From the NCBI RefSeq assembly GCF_001458415.1, contig NZ_CYSD01000012.1, forward strand, positions 434,001 through 498,000: a stretch of 64,000 nt of DNA, in the 5' to 3' direction. Of the stretch, positions 8,085 to 16,255 are shown piece by piece. Source of the stretch: Tritonibacter multivorans (GTDB lineage Bacteria; Pseudomonadota; Alphaproteobacteria; Rhodobacterales; Rhodobacteraceae). Each line of letters opens with the position of its first letter. Position 1 is the stretch's first letter. The position numbers were made by a program, and so were the translations under genes. The notes under the pieces are model-generated. The model was given only the letters and a program-made list of their open reading frames with translations, searched no databases and had not been told where the DNA came from.

Positions 8085-8465
8085 ATGACTGCAGTACTGG
8101 AACATGCGAATTTGACCGTGGCTGAACCAACCGACACCGCGGCGTGGATGGAGAAGGTTTTTGGCTGGCGCATCCGCTGGCAGGGTCCGGCGCTGAATGG
8201 CGGCTACACCGTGCATGTGGGCAGCAAGGACAGCTATCTTGCGCTGTACAGCCCCGCCAATGATCTGGCCGAACCACATCCGCGCTATGCCAACAAAGGC
8301 GCGCTCAATCATCTGGCGGTGGTCGTGGAGGACATTGAGCGCACAGAGGCCGCGGTGCGCGAACAGGGGTTCACGCCCATGAACCATGCCGACTATGAAC
8401 CCGGTCTGCGGTTCTATTTTCTGGACGATCAGGGCGTCGAATACGAGGTTGTGCAATATGATTGA
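8085..8465 (+). CDS. VOC-family (glyoxalase/dioxygenase fold) protein
   Basis: Encodes 126 residues in two beta-alpha-beta-beta-beta modules, starting LEHANLTVAEPTDTAAWMEKV and containing HLAVVVEDIERTEAAVREQGF, typical of single-domain vicinal-oxygen-chelate proteins. The conserved His near the N terminus (EHANL), the His of NHLAVVV and the Glu of VEYEVVQYD are plausible metal ligands. Such proteins include glyoxalases, resistance proteins and dioxygenases, and the substrate is not predictable. A strong AAGGAG precedes the ATG. The divergent SoxR gene and the palindrome between suggest induction by redox-active compounds, so detoxification is a reasonable inference. Confidence 0.85.
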   Translation: MTAVLEHANLTVAEPTDTAAWMEKVFGWRIRWQGPALNGGYTVHVGSKDSYLALYSPANDLAEPHPRYANKGALNHLAVVVEDIERTEAAVREQGFTPMNHADYEPGLRFYFLDDQGVEYEVVQYD

Positions 8466-8646
8466 CGCCTTTCTTCCTGAAATGCTGCGGTGCAGCCGGA
8501 GCGTCCCAAACCGGGCAAATCCTTGGCTGTGGAGAATATTTCAGCGTTAATCGCCTCATGGATGGGTGAAACTCCGCGCAGCGCAAGCCTCGCCCTCTTG
8601 CAATTCGGCCCATGATTGGGTCAGGTATTTACCAACACGTTCAGAC

Positions 8647-8673
8647 GCCCCGCCGCGCCACCTGCGGCGGGGC
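8647..8673 (+). promoter_or_regulatory. GC-rich hairpin in the gap upstream of greA
   Basis: The gap 8466-8755 has no gene. It contains a perfect 10-bp stem (8647-8656 with 8664-8673, 7-base loop) extended by an outer TCAGA/TCTGA pairing (8641-8645 with 8682-8686). No T-run follows, so it may be leader structure or a terminator of the VOC gene. Confidence 0.5.
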
Positions 8674-8755
8674 GGTGACGTTCTGACAGAGACGATCAAT
8701 ACACGATCCCAGCGCCCCACCCGGCGCGGGCAAAAAAACGAAAGCGGACACAGCT

Positions 8756-9226
8756 ATGGATAAGATCCCCATGACGCCTCAGGGCTTTGGCGCCCTGGAA
8801 GCGGAACTGAAAAACCTCAAAAGCGTTGAGCGCCCGGCCATTATCCAAGCGATCGCCGAGGCCCGCGAACTGGGGGATCTGTCGGAAAACGCCGAATACC
8901 ACTCTGCCCGCGAAAAGCAGTCCTTCATCGAAGGCCGCATCAAGGAGCTCGAGGGCATTATCGGTCTGGCCGATGTGATCGACCCGTCGAAACTGTCCGG
9001 CACCATCAAATTCGGCGCCAAGGTCACTGTGGTCGACGAAGACACCGATGAAGAAAAGACCTGGCAGATCGTTGGCGAACACGAGGCCAACATCGAAGCC
9101 GGTCTCTTGAATATCAAATCCCCCATCGCGCGCGCCTTGATTGGTAAGGACGAAGGCGACAGTGTGGAAGTGCGTACCCCCGGCGGTCAACGGTCCTATG
9201 AGATCCTGAAGATCGTCTACGCCTAA
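8756..9226 (+). CDS. greA: Transcription elongation factor GreA
   Basis: Encodes 156 residues, the normal length. The N-terminal coiled coil carries the tip acidic pair in [13 protein letters not shown], which stimulates RNA cleavage in backtracked RNA polymerase; the C-terminal FKBP-like domain ends in [13 protein letters not shown]. The factor rescues arrested elongation complexes through the secondary channel. It stands alone, with a hairpin-containing leader upstream and a GC hairpin just after the stop. Confidence 0.98.
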   Translation: MDKIPMTPQGFGALEAELKNLKSVERPAIIQAIAEARELGDLSENAEYHSAREKQSFIEGRIKELEGIIGLADVIDPSKLSGTIKFGAKVTVVDEDTDEEKTWQIVGEHEANIEAGLLNIKSPIARALIGKDEGDSVEVRTPGGQRSYEILKIVYA

Positions 9227-9254
9227 GTGCCCGGCCCCGACTGCGGGGCTGCAC
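9227..9254 (+). terminator. Hairpin after greA
   Basis: Nested stems GTGC/GCAC (9227-9230 with 9251-9254) and GCCCC/GGGGC (9234-9238 with 9245-9249) immediately after the stop. No T-tract, so termination strength is uncertain. Confidence 0.45.
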
Positions 9255-9324
9255 ATCCTTTGGCCGCGTTCTCCGCAAAGGCGATGGCCACAGGTTCAAG
9301 ACGAGCCAAACAAAGAGGCGCCCG

Positions 9325-10356
9325 ATGAGCAGCGACCCGAGCCAACAGGAACATGCAGCCCACTCCGGGACCGCGGGTCCGCGGCTTGGGGAACTGACCG
9401 GGCAAGAGGCCCGCTCGCTCGGGCTGCCGGAAACGGTGGCCCTTTTGCTGGGCGTGGCCTGGGCGCTGGTGGTGGTGACCGTCTATGTGATTGCGCCGGA
9501 AACCGCGGCCTCGCCGGAATGGAACGCGCCATTGGTGCGCATTCTGGCCGTGATGATGCCGGTGATCATGCTGGTGGTGGCGGCGATTTCCCTGCGCTCT
9601 GCGCGGCTGATGCGCGAAGAAAGCGAACGGCTGCACGCCGCAATCTCCAGCCTGCGGCACATGTATCTGTCGCATTCGCAATCCTCCGCTTCGGTGGCAG
9701 AGACCTCGGTCACCAAAAAGCTCGAGGAAATCATGGAAAGCACGCGCAAGACCGAAGTGGCGCTTGCGACCTTCCAGACCAGCCGCCGCACGCCGGATCG
9801 CCCGGCCATTCCGGTCAAAGCCATGGAAACGGTGAGCGAACAGGGCTCTCTTGCGCTTGGCACCCCCTCCGAGGACATGGCGCCGCCGCTGGCAAACGGG
9901 CATTTCATCCGCGCGCTGAATTTCCCCGAAAGCGCCGACGACGAAGAAGGCTTTGTCGCCCTGCGTCTGGCGTTGCAGGACCGCAGTGGCGCGCAGGTGA
10001 TCCGCGCCGCGCAGGACATTCTGACCCTGCTCAGCCAAGATGGCATCTATATGGATGACCTACGCCCAGATCGCGCCCGTCCCGACATCTGGCGGCAGTT
10101 TGCCCAAGGCACCCGCGGTCGCGCGGTGGCGGCCCTTGGGGGCGTCCGCGACCGCAGCTCCCTTGCGCTCAGCTCTGCGCGAATGAAGCAGGATCCGATC
10201 TTCCGCGATGCCGCGCATCACTTCCTGCGCCGGTTCGACCAGATGTTCAGCAGGTTCGAAGACAGTGCCACGGACGAGGAAATCTCGGCCCTGAGCGACA
10301 CACGCACGGCGCGCGCCTTCATGCTGCTGGGACGTGTGGCAGGCACTTTCGACTAG
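9325..10356 (+). CDS. Membrane protein of unknown function
   Basis: Encodes 343 residues. Two hydrophobic segments (about residues 38-55 and 70-88) form a helical hairpin, followed by a charged, probably coiled-coil region (SLRSARLMREESERLHAAI) and a soluble C-terminal domain of about 150 residues with a PDIWRQFAQGTRG segment. I do not recognise the family; it is probably specific to Rhodobacterales. It is preceded by AAAGAGG-like purines. Its stop overlaps the convergent moeA stop within the four bases CTAG (10353-10356). No function proposed. Confidence 0.75.
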   Translation: MSSDPSQQEHAAHSGTAGPRLGELTGQEARSLGLPETVALLLGVAWALVVVTVYVIAPETAASPEWNAPLVRILAVMMPVIMLVVAAISLRSARLMREESERLHAAISSLRHMYLSHSQSSASVAETSVTKKLEEIMESTRKTEVALATFQTSRRTPDRPAIPVKAMETVSEQGSLALGTPSEDMAPPLANGHFIRALNFPESADDEEGFVALRLALQDRSGAQVIRAAQDILTLLSQDGIYMDDLRPDRARPDIWRQFAQGTRGRAVAALGGVRDRSSLALSSARMKQDPIFRDAAHHFLRRFDQMFSRFEDSATDEEISALSDTRTARAFMLLGRVAGTFD

Positions 10357-11612
10357 GAACCAATAAAGCTGCTGTAGGGGATGAACCGCACCGGATCCCC
10401 CTCCTTCAGTTCGAGCGCCCCATCGGGCAGTTCGACCAGCCCCTCGGCCCAGCTGAGGCCCGAAATCCGGCCCGAGCCTTCGGATTTGAACACCTCGACC
10501 TTGCCCGCCCGCACCCGCGCACGCAGGAATTCACGGCGGCCAGGTTTCTTTTTCTTGGCAAATCCAGCAGGCAGGACAAAGCCTTCGGGCTGCTGCCAAC
10601 CCTCCCCCGCCAAGAGCCCCAGCGCCGGACGCGCAAAGACAAGCGTACACACCAGCGCCGCAACCGGGTTGCCAGGCAGGCCAAAGACCGGCGTGCCAGA
10701 CCACATCCCCAGAGCCAGCGGACGGCCCGGTTTCAAGGCAATGCGCCATTGCTGCAGAGCACCGCTTTCCCGCAACAGGGCAGAGACATGGTCCTCATCC
10801 CCGGCCGAGGCTCCGCCGCTGGTCAGTATGGCATCAGCCTGATCTGCCGCACGGTCCAGAACCGCCCGCAGTGCTGCGCGGTCATCGCCGATACGGCCCA
10901 TATCGACCGCCACATAGCCGCATTGACGCAAAAGCCCCAGCAACATGACCCGATTGGCGTCATAGATCTGCCCCGGTGCGGCGGGGGCTCCCGGTTCCAA
11001 CAGCTCATCCCCGGACGAGATCACCGCCACCCGCAGGCGTTTGCGCACGGGCACCTGCGCCAACCCGGTCGCTGCCATCAGCGCCAGATCCGCCGCCGTC
11101 AGCACCCGCCCGGCAGAAAGGATCCTGTCCCCGGCGGCGACATCCTCGCCTGCTGTACGGGTGTTGGACCCGGCTTTCACCGGCCCGTTGAACGCCACCT
11201 GCGCGCCATCGGTGGTGACGTCTTCTTCCAGAACAACCGTATCCACGCCATTGGGCAGGGCGGCGCCGGTCAGAACCCGGATCGCCATGCCCGCAGGCAC
11301 GGTCCCGTCATAAGCGCCACCCGCGGCGGCGCGACCGTCGACCAAGGCCAGGCTATGCGGTCCGTCGGCCCGTCCACCGGCAAACCCATAGCCATCCACC
11401 GCCGTGTTCGGCTGCGGCGGGTTGGACCGTTTGGCGCAGATATCTTCGGCCAGAATGCGGCCCAATGCGTCACCGAGCGGGACCACGTCTTCGGCTGCAA
11501 CAGGCGTCAGACGCGCCTGAAGATGGGCCAAGGCCTCATCCACCGGTGTCCAGCTGACACCGGGTGGCAGCGCAAAGCAGTCATTGCTGAGGGGCGGCGG
11601 CTTCAGGCTCAT
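10353..11612 (-). CDS. moeA: Molybdopterin molybdenumtransferase MoeA
   Basis: Encodes 419 residues. Family motifs are visible in order: RILAEDICA, the central VISSGDELLEPG and LTSGGASAGDEDH, and GLPGNPVAALV near the C terminus. MoeA inserts molybdate into adenylylated molybdopterin. It is the last gene of a minus-strand run fdhD-mobA-mobB-moeA; the ATG overlaps the mobB stop by four bases. It ends inside CTAG shared with the convergent membrane-protein gene. Confidence 0.95.
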   Translation of the reverse strand: MSLKPPPLSNDCFALPPGVSWTPVDEALAHLQARLTPVAAEDVVPLGDALGRILAEDICAKRSNPPQPNTAVDGYGFAGGRADGPHSLALVDGRAAAGGAYDGTVPAGMAIRVLTGAALPNGVDTVVLEEDVTTDGAQVAFNGPVKAGSNTRTAGEDVAAGDRILSAGRVLTAADLALMAATGLAQVPVRKRLRVAVISSGDELLEPGAPAAPGQIYDANRVMLLGLLRQCGYVAVDMGRIGDDRAALRAVLDRAADQADAILTSGGASAGDEDHVSALLRESGALQQWRIALKPGRPLALGMWSGTPVFGLPGNPVAALVCTLVFARPALGLLAGEGWQQPEGFVLPAGFAKKKKPGRREFLRARVRAGKVEVFKSEGSGRISGLSWAEGLVELPDGALELKEGDPVRFIPYSSFIGS

Positions 11613-12124
11613 TTCTGGGCCTCCGACAGGGGTCGCAGCGACAGCTCTGCCGCGATGAAATCCGCAATCGCCTGCGTGTCATCCAAATGGAACACCGGCC
11701 GGTCGAGATCCAGCGTCACGTCGCTCGCCACGGCACGGACCGAAGCATCCTGCGGCGCGATCAGCGGCTGGCCCGCCTCGGCGCGGTGGGCCTCGATCTT
11801 GGGGTGTGGGGCCCGTTTGAAGCCTTCGATAAGGATCAGATCCACGGGGCGCATCCGCGCCAGAAGCTCCTCGAGCGCCGGTTCCGGCGCGCCGCGCAGT
11901 TCCTGCATGATTGCCACCCGATTGGGCGAGGCCAGCACCACCTCTTGTGCGCCGGCGGTCCGGTGGCGGTAGCTGTCAGTTCCCGGCTGATCCACATCCG
12001 TCGCGTGATGGGCGTGTTTCAGGGTCGAAACCGAAAGCCCGCGCGCGGTGAATTCAGCCACCAGACGTTCCATCAGACCGGTCTTGCCGTTGTTTTTCCA
12101 GCCAGTGACACCATAGATCTTCAT
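11609..12124 (-). CDS. mobB: Molybdopterin-guanine dinucleotide biosynthesis adaptor MobB
   Basis: Encodes 171 residues from MKIYGVTGWKNNGKTGLMERL. The Walker A variant (GWKNNGKT) is at residues 8-15, and DLILIEGFKRAPHPKIE is the family's Walker B region. MobB binds GTP and assists MobA in making the MGD form of the cofactor. A frame extends upstream, but the start chosen overlaps the mobA stop by four bases, the usual coupled arrangement. It also overlaps moeA by four bases. Confidence 0.93.
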   Translation of the reverse strand: MKIYGVTGWKNNGKTGLMERLVAEFTARGLSVSTLKHAHHATDVDQPGTDSYRHRTAGAQEVVLASPNRVAIMQELRGAPEPALEELLARMRPVDLILIEGFKRAPHPKIEAHRAEAGQPLIAPQDASVRAVASDVTLDLDRPVFHLDDTQAIADFIAAELSLRPLSEAQK

Positions 12125-12765
12125 GAGAGATAGTCCTTGGCCCATGTCTTGGCCTGCGCCAGATCCTCGGGCGTGTTTACATTGAAAAAGGGATCAAACG
12201 GGTCGGCCGGGAACAGAACTTCGCGACCGTCATGTTTGTCGGTCCACAGAACCACCTTGCGCAGCCCATTGTGCAGCTCAGCGCGCAAATCATCGCGCAG
12301 GCTGACCGGCCAGAGGCCAAAGGTGGGGTGGCGGTTGACGCGCTTGCCACCGCCAGATTTCAATTCGTTCCCGGTGCGCGGCGTGGTTGCCATGACAAGG
12401 GGATATGCTTGCCCCGAGGCCGCTGCCAGCAGGCGGTCCACCAGATCGGTCGGGAAAAACGGCGTGTCGGCGGCTGCGGTGACAATCGCCTCCGCCCCTT
12501 GTTCTGCCGCCCAGTCGAGGCCTGCAAGAACGCCGGCCAAGGGCCCGGCAAAGCCTTCAATGCTATCGGGCACCACGGGCAGGCCAAGGTCGTCAAAGCG
12601 GTCTGCGTCGCCATTGGCGTTGAGCGCCAGCCCCGCAACCTGCGGTGCCAGACGGTCCCGCACGCGGGTCAGCAGGCTTTGGCCGTCAATTTCGAGCCGC
12701 CCTTTGTCGCCGCCGCCCATGCGCGTGGCGAGGCCGCCTGCGAGGATTACACCAAGAGGTTTCAT
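12121..12765 (-). CDS. mobA: Molybdenum cofactor guanylyltransferase MobA
   Basis: Encodes 214 residues. The nucleotidyltransferase signature LAGGLATRMGGGDKG is at the N terminus, with the metal-binding AAADTPFFPTDL segment mid-protein. MobA attaches GMP to molybdopterin to make MGD, used by DMSO-reductase-family enzymes such as formate dehydrogenases. The ATG at 12765 follows GGGGTG; a GTG two codons upstream would overlap the fdhD stop. Its stop overlaps mobB by four bases. Confidence 0.94.
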   Translation of the reverse strand: MKPLGVILAGGLATRMGGGDKGRLEIDGQSLLTRVRDRLAPQVAGLALNANGDADRFDDLGLPVVPDSIEGFAGPLAGVLAGLDWAAEQGAEAIVTAAADTPFFPTDLVDRLLAAASGQAYPLVMATTPRTGNELKSGGGKRVNRHPTFGLWPVSLRDDLRAELHNGLRKVVLWTDKHDGREVLFPADPFDPFFNVNTPEDLAQAKTWAKDYLS

Positions 12766-12767
12766 GA

Positions 12768-13667
12768 TCACCCCGCGCTTTTCCGGCGGTGTTTCTTTTC
12801 TTCCACCGGGGCCTCCTCGGCGGACATGTCGCGGGTCAGGCGGTCTTCGCCTGCGAGGCAGACATAGCGCTGCCCGCGCATCCGGCCGATCAGGGTGAGG
12901 CCGACTTCGCGCGCGATCTCCACGCCCCAGGCGGTAAAGCCCGAGCGTGACACCAGAACCGGGATGCCCATCATCGCGGTTTTGATCACCATCTCGGACG
13001 TCAGCCGCCCGGTGGTATAGAGGATCTTGTCCGTGCCCTCTTCGCCCGTCGACAGCATCCAGCCCGCGATCTTGTCGACGGCGTTGTGGCGGCCCACGTC
13101 CTCCATATAGACCAGCGGCTGATCCTTACGGCACAGCACCGTGCCATGGATCGCGCCGGCCTCAAGATACAGCGACGGGGTGCGGTTGATCTGATGCGCC
13201 AGCGTATAAAGCCAGCTGCTGCGGACCTCGGTCTGTGGCAGGGTGACGCCTTCCAGCCCCTCCATCATATCGCCAAAAACGGTGCCAACCGCGCAGCCCG
13301 AGGTGCGGGTTTTCTTTTGCAGTTTTTCTTCGTGGCTGGTTTCGCGCGCGGTGCGCACAACAACAGTTTCCAGTTCCTCGTCGTAGTCGACGCGGGTGAC
13401 CTCATCATCGGGCAGCAACATGCCCTGATTTTTCAAAAACCCCAGCGCCAGATATTCCGGGTAGTCACCAATGGTCATGGCGGTGACGATCTCTTGGCGG
13501 TTCAGATAGATCGTCAGGGGGCGTTCCTCGACCACGGCGATCTCGGTCGTCTCACCGTTCTGATCCACACCCGACACTGGCCGTGTCAGGCGCGGCGCCT
13601 GTGGATCAGGCGCAATCAAGTAGCTTGTGTTTTTGGGTTCCGTCGCCACGGCGCCCCTCCCAGGCAT
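12768..13667 (-). CDS. fdhD: Formate dehydrogenase accessory sulfurtransferase FdhD
   Basis: Encodes 299 residues from MPGRGAVATEPKNTSYLIAP. FdhD transfers sulfur from a cysteine desulfurase to the molybdenum cofactor before its insertion into formate dehydrogenase. Family motifs include LTIYLNRQEIVTAMT, VYMEDVGRHNAVDKI and ILYTTGRLTSEMV. The active-site region has a single cysteine (RTSGC125AVGT) where enterobacterial FdhD has a CxxC. A longer frame upstream is considered non-coding because similarity begins near the chosen Met. First gene of the mobA-mobB-moeA run, tying this cluster to a molybdenum formate dehydrogenase encoded elsewhere. Confidence 0.93.
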   Translation of the reverse strand: MPGRGAVATEPKNTSYLIAPDPQAPRLTRPVSGVDQNGETTEIAVVEERPLTIYLNRQEIVTAMTIGDYPEYLALGFLKNQGMLLPDDEVTRVDYDEELETVVVRTARETSHEEKLQKKTRTSGCAVGTVFGDMMEGLEGVTLPQTEVRSSWLYTLAHQINRTPSLYLEAGAIHGTVLCRKDQPLVYMEDVGRHNAVDKIAGWMLSTGEEGTDKILYTTGRLTSEMVIKTAMMGIPVLVSRSGFTAWGVEIAREVGLTLIGRMRGQRYVCLAGEDRLTRDMSAEEAPVEEKKHRRKSAG

Positions 13668-13778
13668 CAGGTCCGTTTGCCAAAGCCTAGCCGCGCGCTC
13701 TGCCGCGCACCACCACAAAAACGGCCCTTTTCAACGGCGTGGGCGACAACGCCCCCGCACGTCCGACCGCAGCCTCTG

Positions 13779-14408
13779 CTACTGCGCGTTCAGCTGCGCA
13801 TTATTGGCGGCAATGCCCACTTGCAGATCTTCGCTGTCGTTTTCGTAATAGCGCTGGGTGATCACACCGGGCAGCGTGCCGAACTGCTCCTGCAACCGAA
13901 CCGGAAAGAAGGTGCGGTCAATCGATTCAAAACCGGGGATCTGCGCCATAATGCCCGACGTTGCGTTGGCACAATAAGCGCCGGGCACCCGACCGTTCGA
14001 TGTCACCAGCTGAAACGCGCGTTCGGCCTGTGCGGGGGTCAATGCGACCTCTTGCGTGACAACGTGGAAGGTTTCGCGCGCATGCGAGCCGCGGTAAGCT
14101 TTGAACACCGCTGGCGTAATGCCATACAGGACGTCGTTGTATTCCGGCACAACATCGGCCTTGAAAGACCCTGCCGGGTCAAAGATCACCCGCTGGCTGG
14201 CATTGACCATCAGCGATGTGTGCCCCCCCTTGCCGGTGCGATTGTTGACCATGGTGATCAACATCATCGAGGGCGCGCCGGGGTCACGATAGGCGGCTTG
14301 CGCCAAAGTGGCCGCATCTGCGTTTGGCTTTTGCGGTGAACTGGCACAGCCTGCCAACACCAGAAGAAGCCCGCATAAAAACAGGCGCACCACATTACCG
14401 AATTGCAT
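13779..14408 (-). CDS. Conserved lipoprotein of unknown function
   Basis: Encodes 209 residues starting MQFGNVVRLFLCGLLLVLAG with a lipobox LAGC; the mature protein would begin CASSPQKPN and be lipid-anchored. The body contains GKGGHTSLMVNASQRVIFDPAG and RVPGAYCANATSGIM, reminiscent of proteins that process a bound peptide or cell-wall substrate (His and Cys are both present), but I cannot assign a family. It lies 111 bases from fdhD and 61 bases downstream of the aa3 oxidase subunit IV gene, on the same strand. Confidence 0.75.
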   Translation of the reverse strand: MQFGNVVRLFLCGLLLVLAGCASSPQKPNADAATLAQAAYRDPGAPSMMLITMVNNRTGKGGHTSLMVNASQRVIFDPAGSFKADVVPEYNDVLYGITPAVFKAYRGSHARETFHVVTQEVALTPAQAERAFQLVTSNGRVPGAYCANATSGIMAQIPGFESIDRTFFPVRLQEQFGTLPGVITQRYYENDSEDLQVGIAANNAQLNAQ

Positions 14409-14469
14409 GAGAGCAACCTTCTTTGCTGTGCCCTGCGGTGGCCAAGGCCACCGGGTCACAAAACAGAAG

Positions 14470-14604
14470 TCAGACCGCGAAAATGGCCAGGAAGAGCGTG
14501 AAGAGAATCAGAACCACGCAGCTGCGCGCCACAAAGGAGATGAAACCCGCGTAGGTCTTTTCCTGCACGGTGATGTCCATGGTGCCGTGTTTATGTTCCG
14601 CCAT
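14470..14604 (-). CDS. aa3-type cytochrome c oxidase subunit IV
   Basis: Encodes 44 residues: a short cytoplasmic N terminus (MAEHKHGTMDITVQEKTY) and one transmembrane helix (about 22-43). Length and the HGTMDI.VQE.T...F segment match the small subunit IV of alphaproteobacterial aa3 oxidases, a structural subunit that binds along subunits I and III. An upstream extension is possible but the family starts at this Met. The other aa3 subunits are not in the window. Confidence 0.88.
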   Translation of the reverse strand: MAEHKHGTMDITVQEKTYAGFISFVARSCVVLILFTLFLAIFAV

Positions 14605-14736
14605 TGGTCCGTCGTCCTCCAAATCTCGGGGTGATCTGATCTTGTGCTTAGCGGATTTGGCGGGATCTGTCACCGGGCGATGACCGCCATACTGTCCAGA
14701 TCCCTAATGCAAATTGCCGCAGGGCAAATGTACCTT

Positions 14737-15195
14737 TTACGCCTCTTGCGTGAGGTCAGAGGCCAGTTCAAACCCGATCCGGCGCGCTGGTTCTGCTTCG
14801 CGCGGTTTTGGCAGCGCGCGCAGCATAACGTTCAGCTGGCTGACGTGCTGCACCAGCTGGGTGCGCGCTCCAGACCCGTCGCTGCCGTAAAAGGTGACGA
14901 TATCGGGGTCAAAATAGCCCATGCCTTCGATACGCAGAACACCGGCATCCCCGCCAACAAAGCCCATCGCGACCTCTTCCGAGGTGTCGAGCTGCTCTTC
15001 AAAGTTCTTGATATAGAGGATCAGCCGCTCGTAGGCCCATTGCGCCGGGCTTTTGGCGGCTTTAGCCGCTTCTTCGGACAGGGCGGCAGCCGGGTTGGTG
15101 GCGGCTTTGGCCTTGGCGTCCGTGTGGACCTCGTGGCATTTGCGCAGGGCTGCGGCTTCGGCCAGCTCGGCGGATGTTTCGACGGTGTCTTGCAT
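14737..15195 (-). CDS. Conserved Rhodobacterales protein (possibly DUF6173)
   Basis: Encodes 152 residues starting MQDTVETSAELAEAAALRKC. No signal peptide or membrane segment. An Ala/Lys-rich helical N-terminal third is followed by AQWAYERLILYIKNFEEQLD and a compact GMGYFDPDIVTFYGSDGSGARTQL segment. I believe it belongs to a conserved family of unknown function, DUF6173 by memory only. It is ten bases downstream of the MBL hydrolase gene and probably cotranscribed. Confidence 0.75.
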   Translation of the reverse strand: MQDTVETSAELAEAAALRKCHEVHTDAKAKAATNPAAALSEEAAKAAKSPAQWAYERLILYIKNFEEQLDTSEEVAMGFVGGDAGVLRIEGMGYFDPDIVTFYGSDGSGARTQLVQHVSQLNVMLRALPKPREAEPARRIGFELASDLTQEA

Positions 15196-15205
15196 GTCTG
15201 CTCCC

Positions 15206-16252
15206 TTAGTCGCGGCGCGTATAGACCCATGCGTCATTTGCGCCGCGTTCACGGGTCACTTTGCCGTCAAGCCAGAGGTGATTGCAATGGGCGACCGCTT
15301 CGACCAAGGCGAGCCCATATTCACCCGCGCCGATTTCGCGCTTGTAGAGCGGTGCAAAACAATCCGCCGCCGTGCGGGGTTCGGACATGAAGTCCATCAG
15401 GCGCTCTAATGCGCCGTGGTGGTTGTCGATCAGTTGACGCATCCGCAAAGGCAGTCGTGAAAACGGCAGTTTATGCCCGCCCAGACACAGATGTTCGGGC
15501 CGCGCGAGGGTCGCCAGACGCTCGCAGGCCTCCAGCCATTCGCCCACCGGATCAGCCTCGGGTTCCGTGGCATAGACGCCCAGATTGGGGCTGATCGAGG
15601 ACAGCACCTGATCGCCGGTGATCACCAGATTGTCATCGCGCGACCACAGCGTCACATGTTCCGGCGCGTGGCCATTGCCCATGTGCACATCCCAATCGCG
15701 CCCGCCCATGCGGAAGACATCGCCCTGTTTGATCCGGGTAAAGCCCAGCGGCATGGGGTAGACGGTATCGGCAAAATTAAAGGGGCGATCGGTCTTGCGG
15801 GCCTCGTAAAACGCGGGGTCCATACCGGCACTGCGGTAATAGGCCAGAGTTTCTTCGGGCCAGTGTTCCTGCACATCCAGCGTCAGCATGCGGGCAAACA
15901 GCCAGGCGGTGCGCGAGGTGACCAGCTCTGCGCCATGTTCGGACTGGAACCAGCCTGCATTGCCGACGTGATCGGGATGGTGGTGCGTGACCAGAACGCG
16001 GCTGATCGGTTTGCCCCCCAAAGGGCTCGCCATCAGTCGTTCCAGAATGCGGCGGGATTTGTTCGAGGACATGCCTGTGTCGACCAGCGTCCAGCTGTCG
16101 CCTTCATCAAAGGCGTAGATGTTGACGTGATCGAGCTTCATCGGAAGCGGCAGGCGCATCCAAAGCACGCCTGCCGCAATCTCTATGGCTTCGCCCTCAG
16201 TGGGCGGTTCGGTCCATGGGGTTTTCGGGGAAACGTCAGGGACCGATGTCAT
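15206..16252 (-). CDS. MBL-fold metallo-hydrolase
   Basis: Encodes 348 residues. The metal site THHHPDHVG and downstream His/Asp ligands (MGNGHAPEHVTLW and TGDQVLSSISPNLG) define the metallo-beta-lactamase fold; the C-terminal 90 residues form an extra helical domain, as in LACTB2-like hydrolases. Substrate unknown. It lies three bases downstream of the acyl-CoA dehydrogenase gene, so they form an operon and a role in thioester or acyl metabolism is a reasonable guess. The ATG at 16252 is chosen because no closer Met precedes the conserved region. Confidence 0.88.
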   Translation of the reverse strand: MTSVPDVSPKTPWTEPPTEGEAIEIAAGVLWMRLPLPMKLDHVNIYAFDEGDSWTLVDTGMSSNKSRRILERLMASPLGGKPISRVLVTHHHPDHVGNAGWFQSEHGAELVTSRTAWLFARMLTLDVQEHWPEETLAYYRSAGMDPAFYEARKTDRPFNFADTVYPMPLGFTRIKQGDVFRMGGRDWDVHMGNGHAPEHVTLWSRDDNLVITGDQVLSSISPNLGVYATEPEADPVGEWLEACERLATLARPEHLCLGGHKLPFSRLPLRMRQLIDNHHGALERLMDFMSEPRTAADCFAPLYKREIGAGEYGLALVEAVAHCNHLWLDGKVTRERGANDAWVYTRRD

Positions 16253-16255
16253 GTG

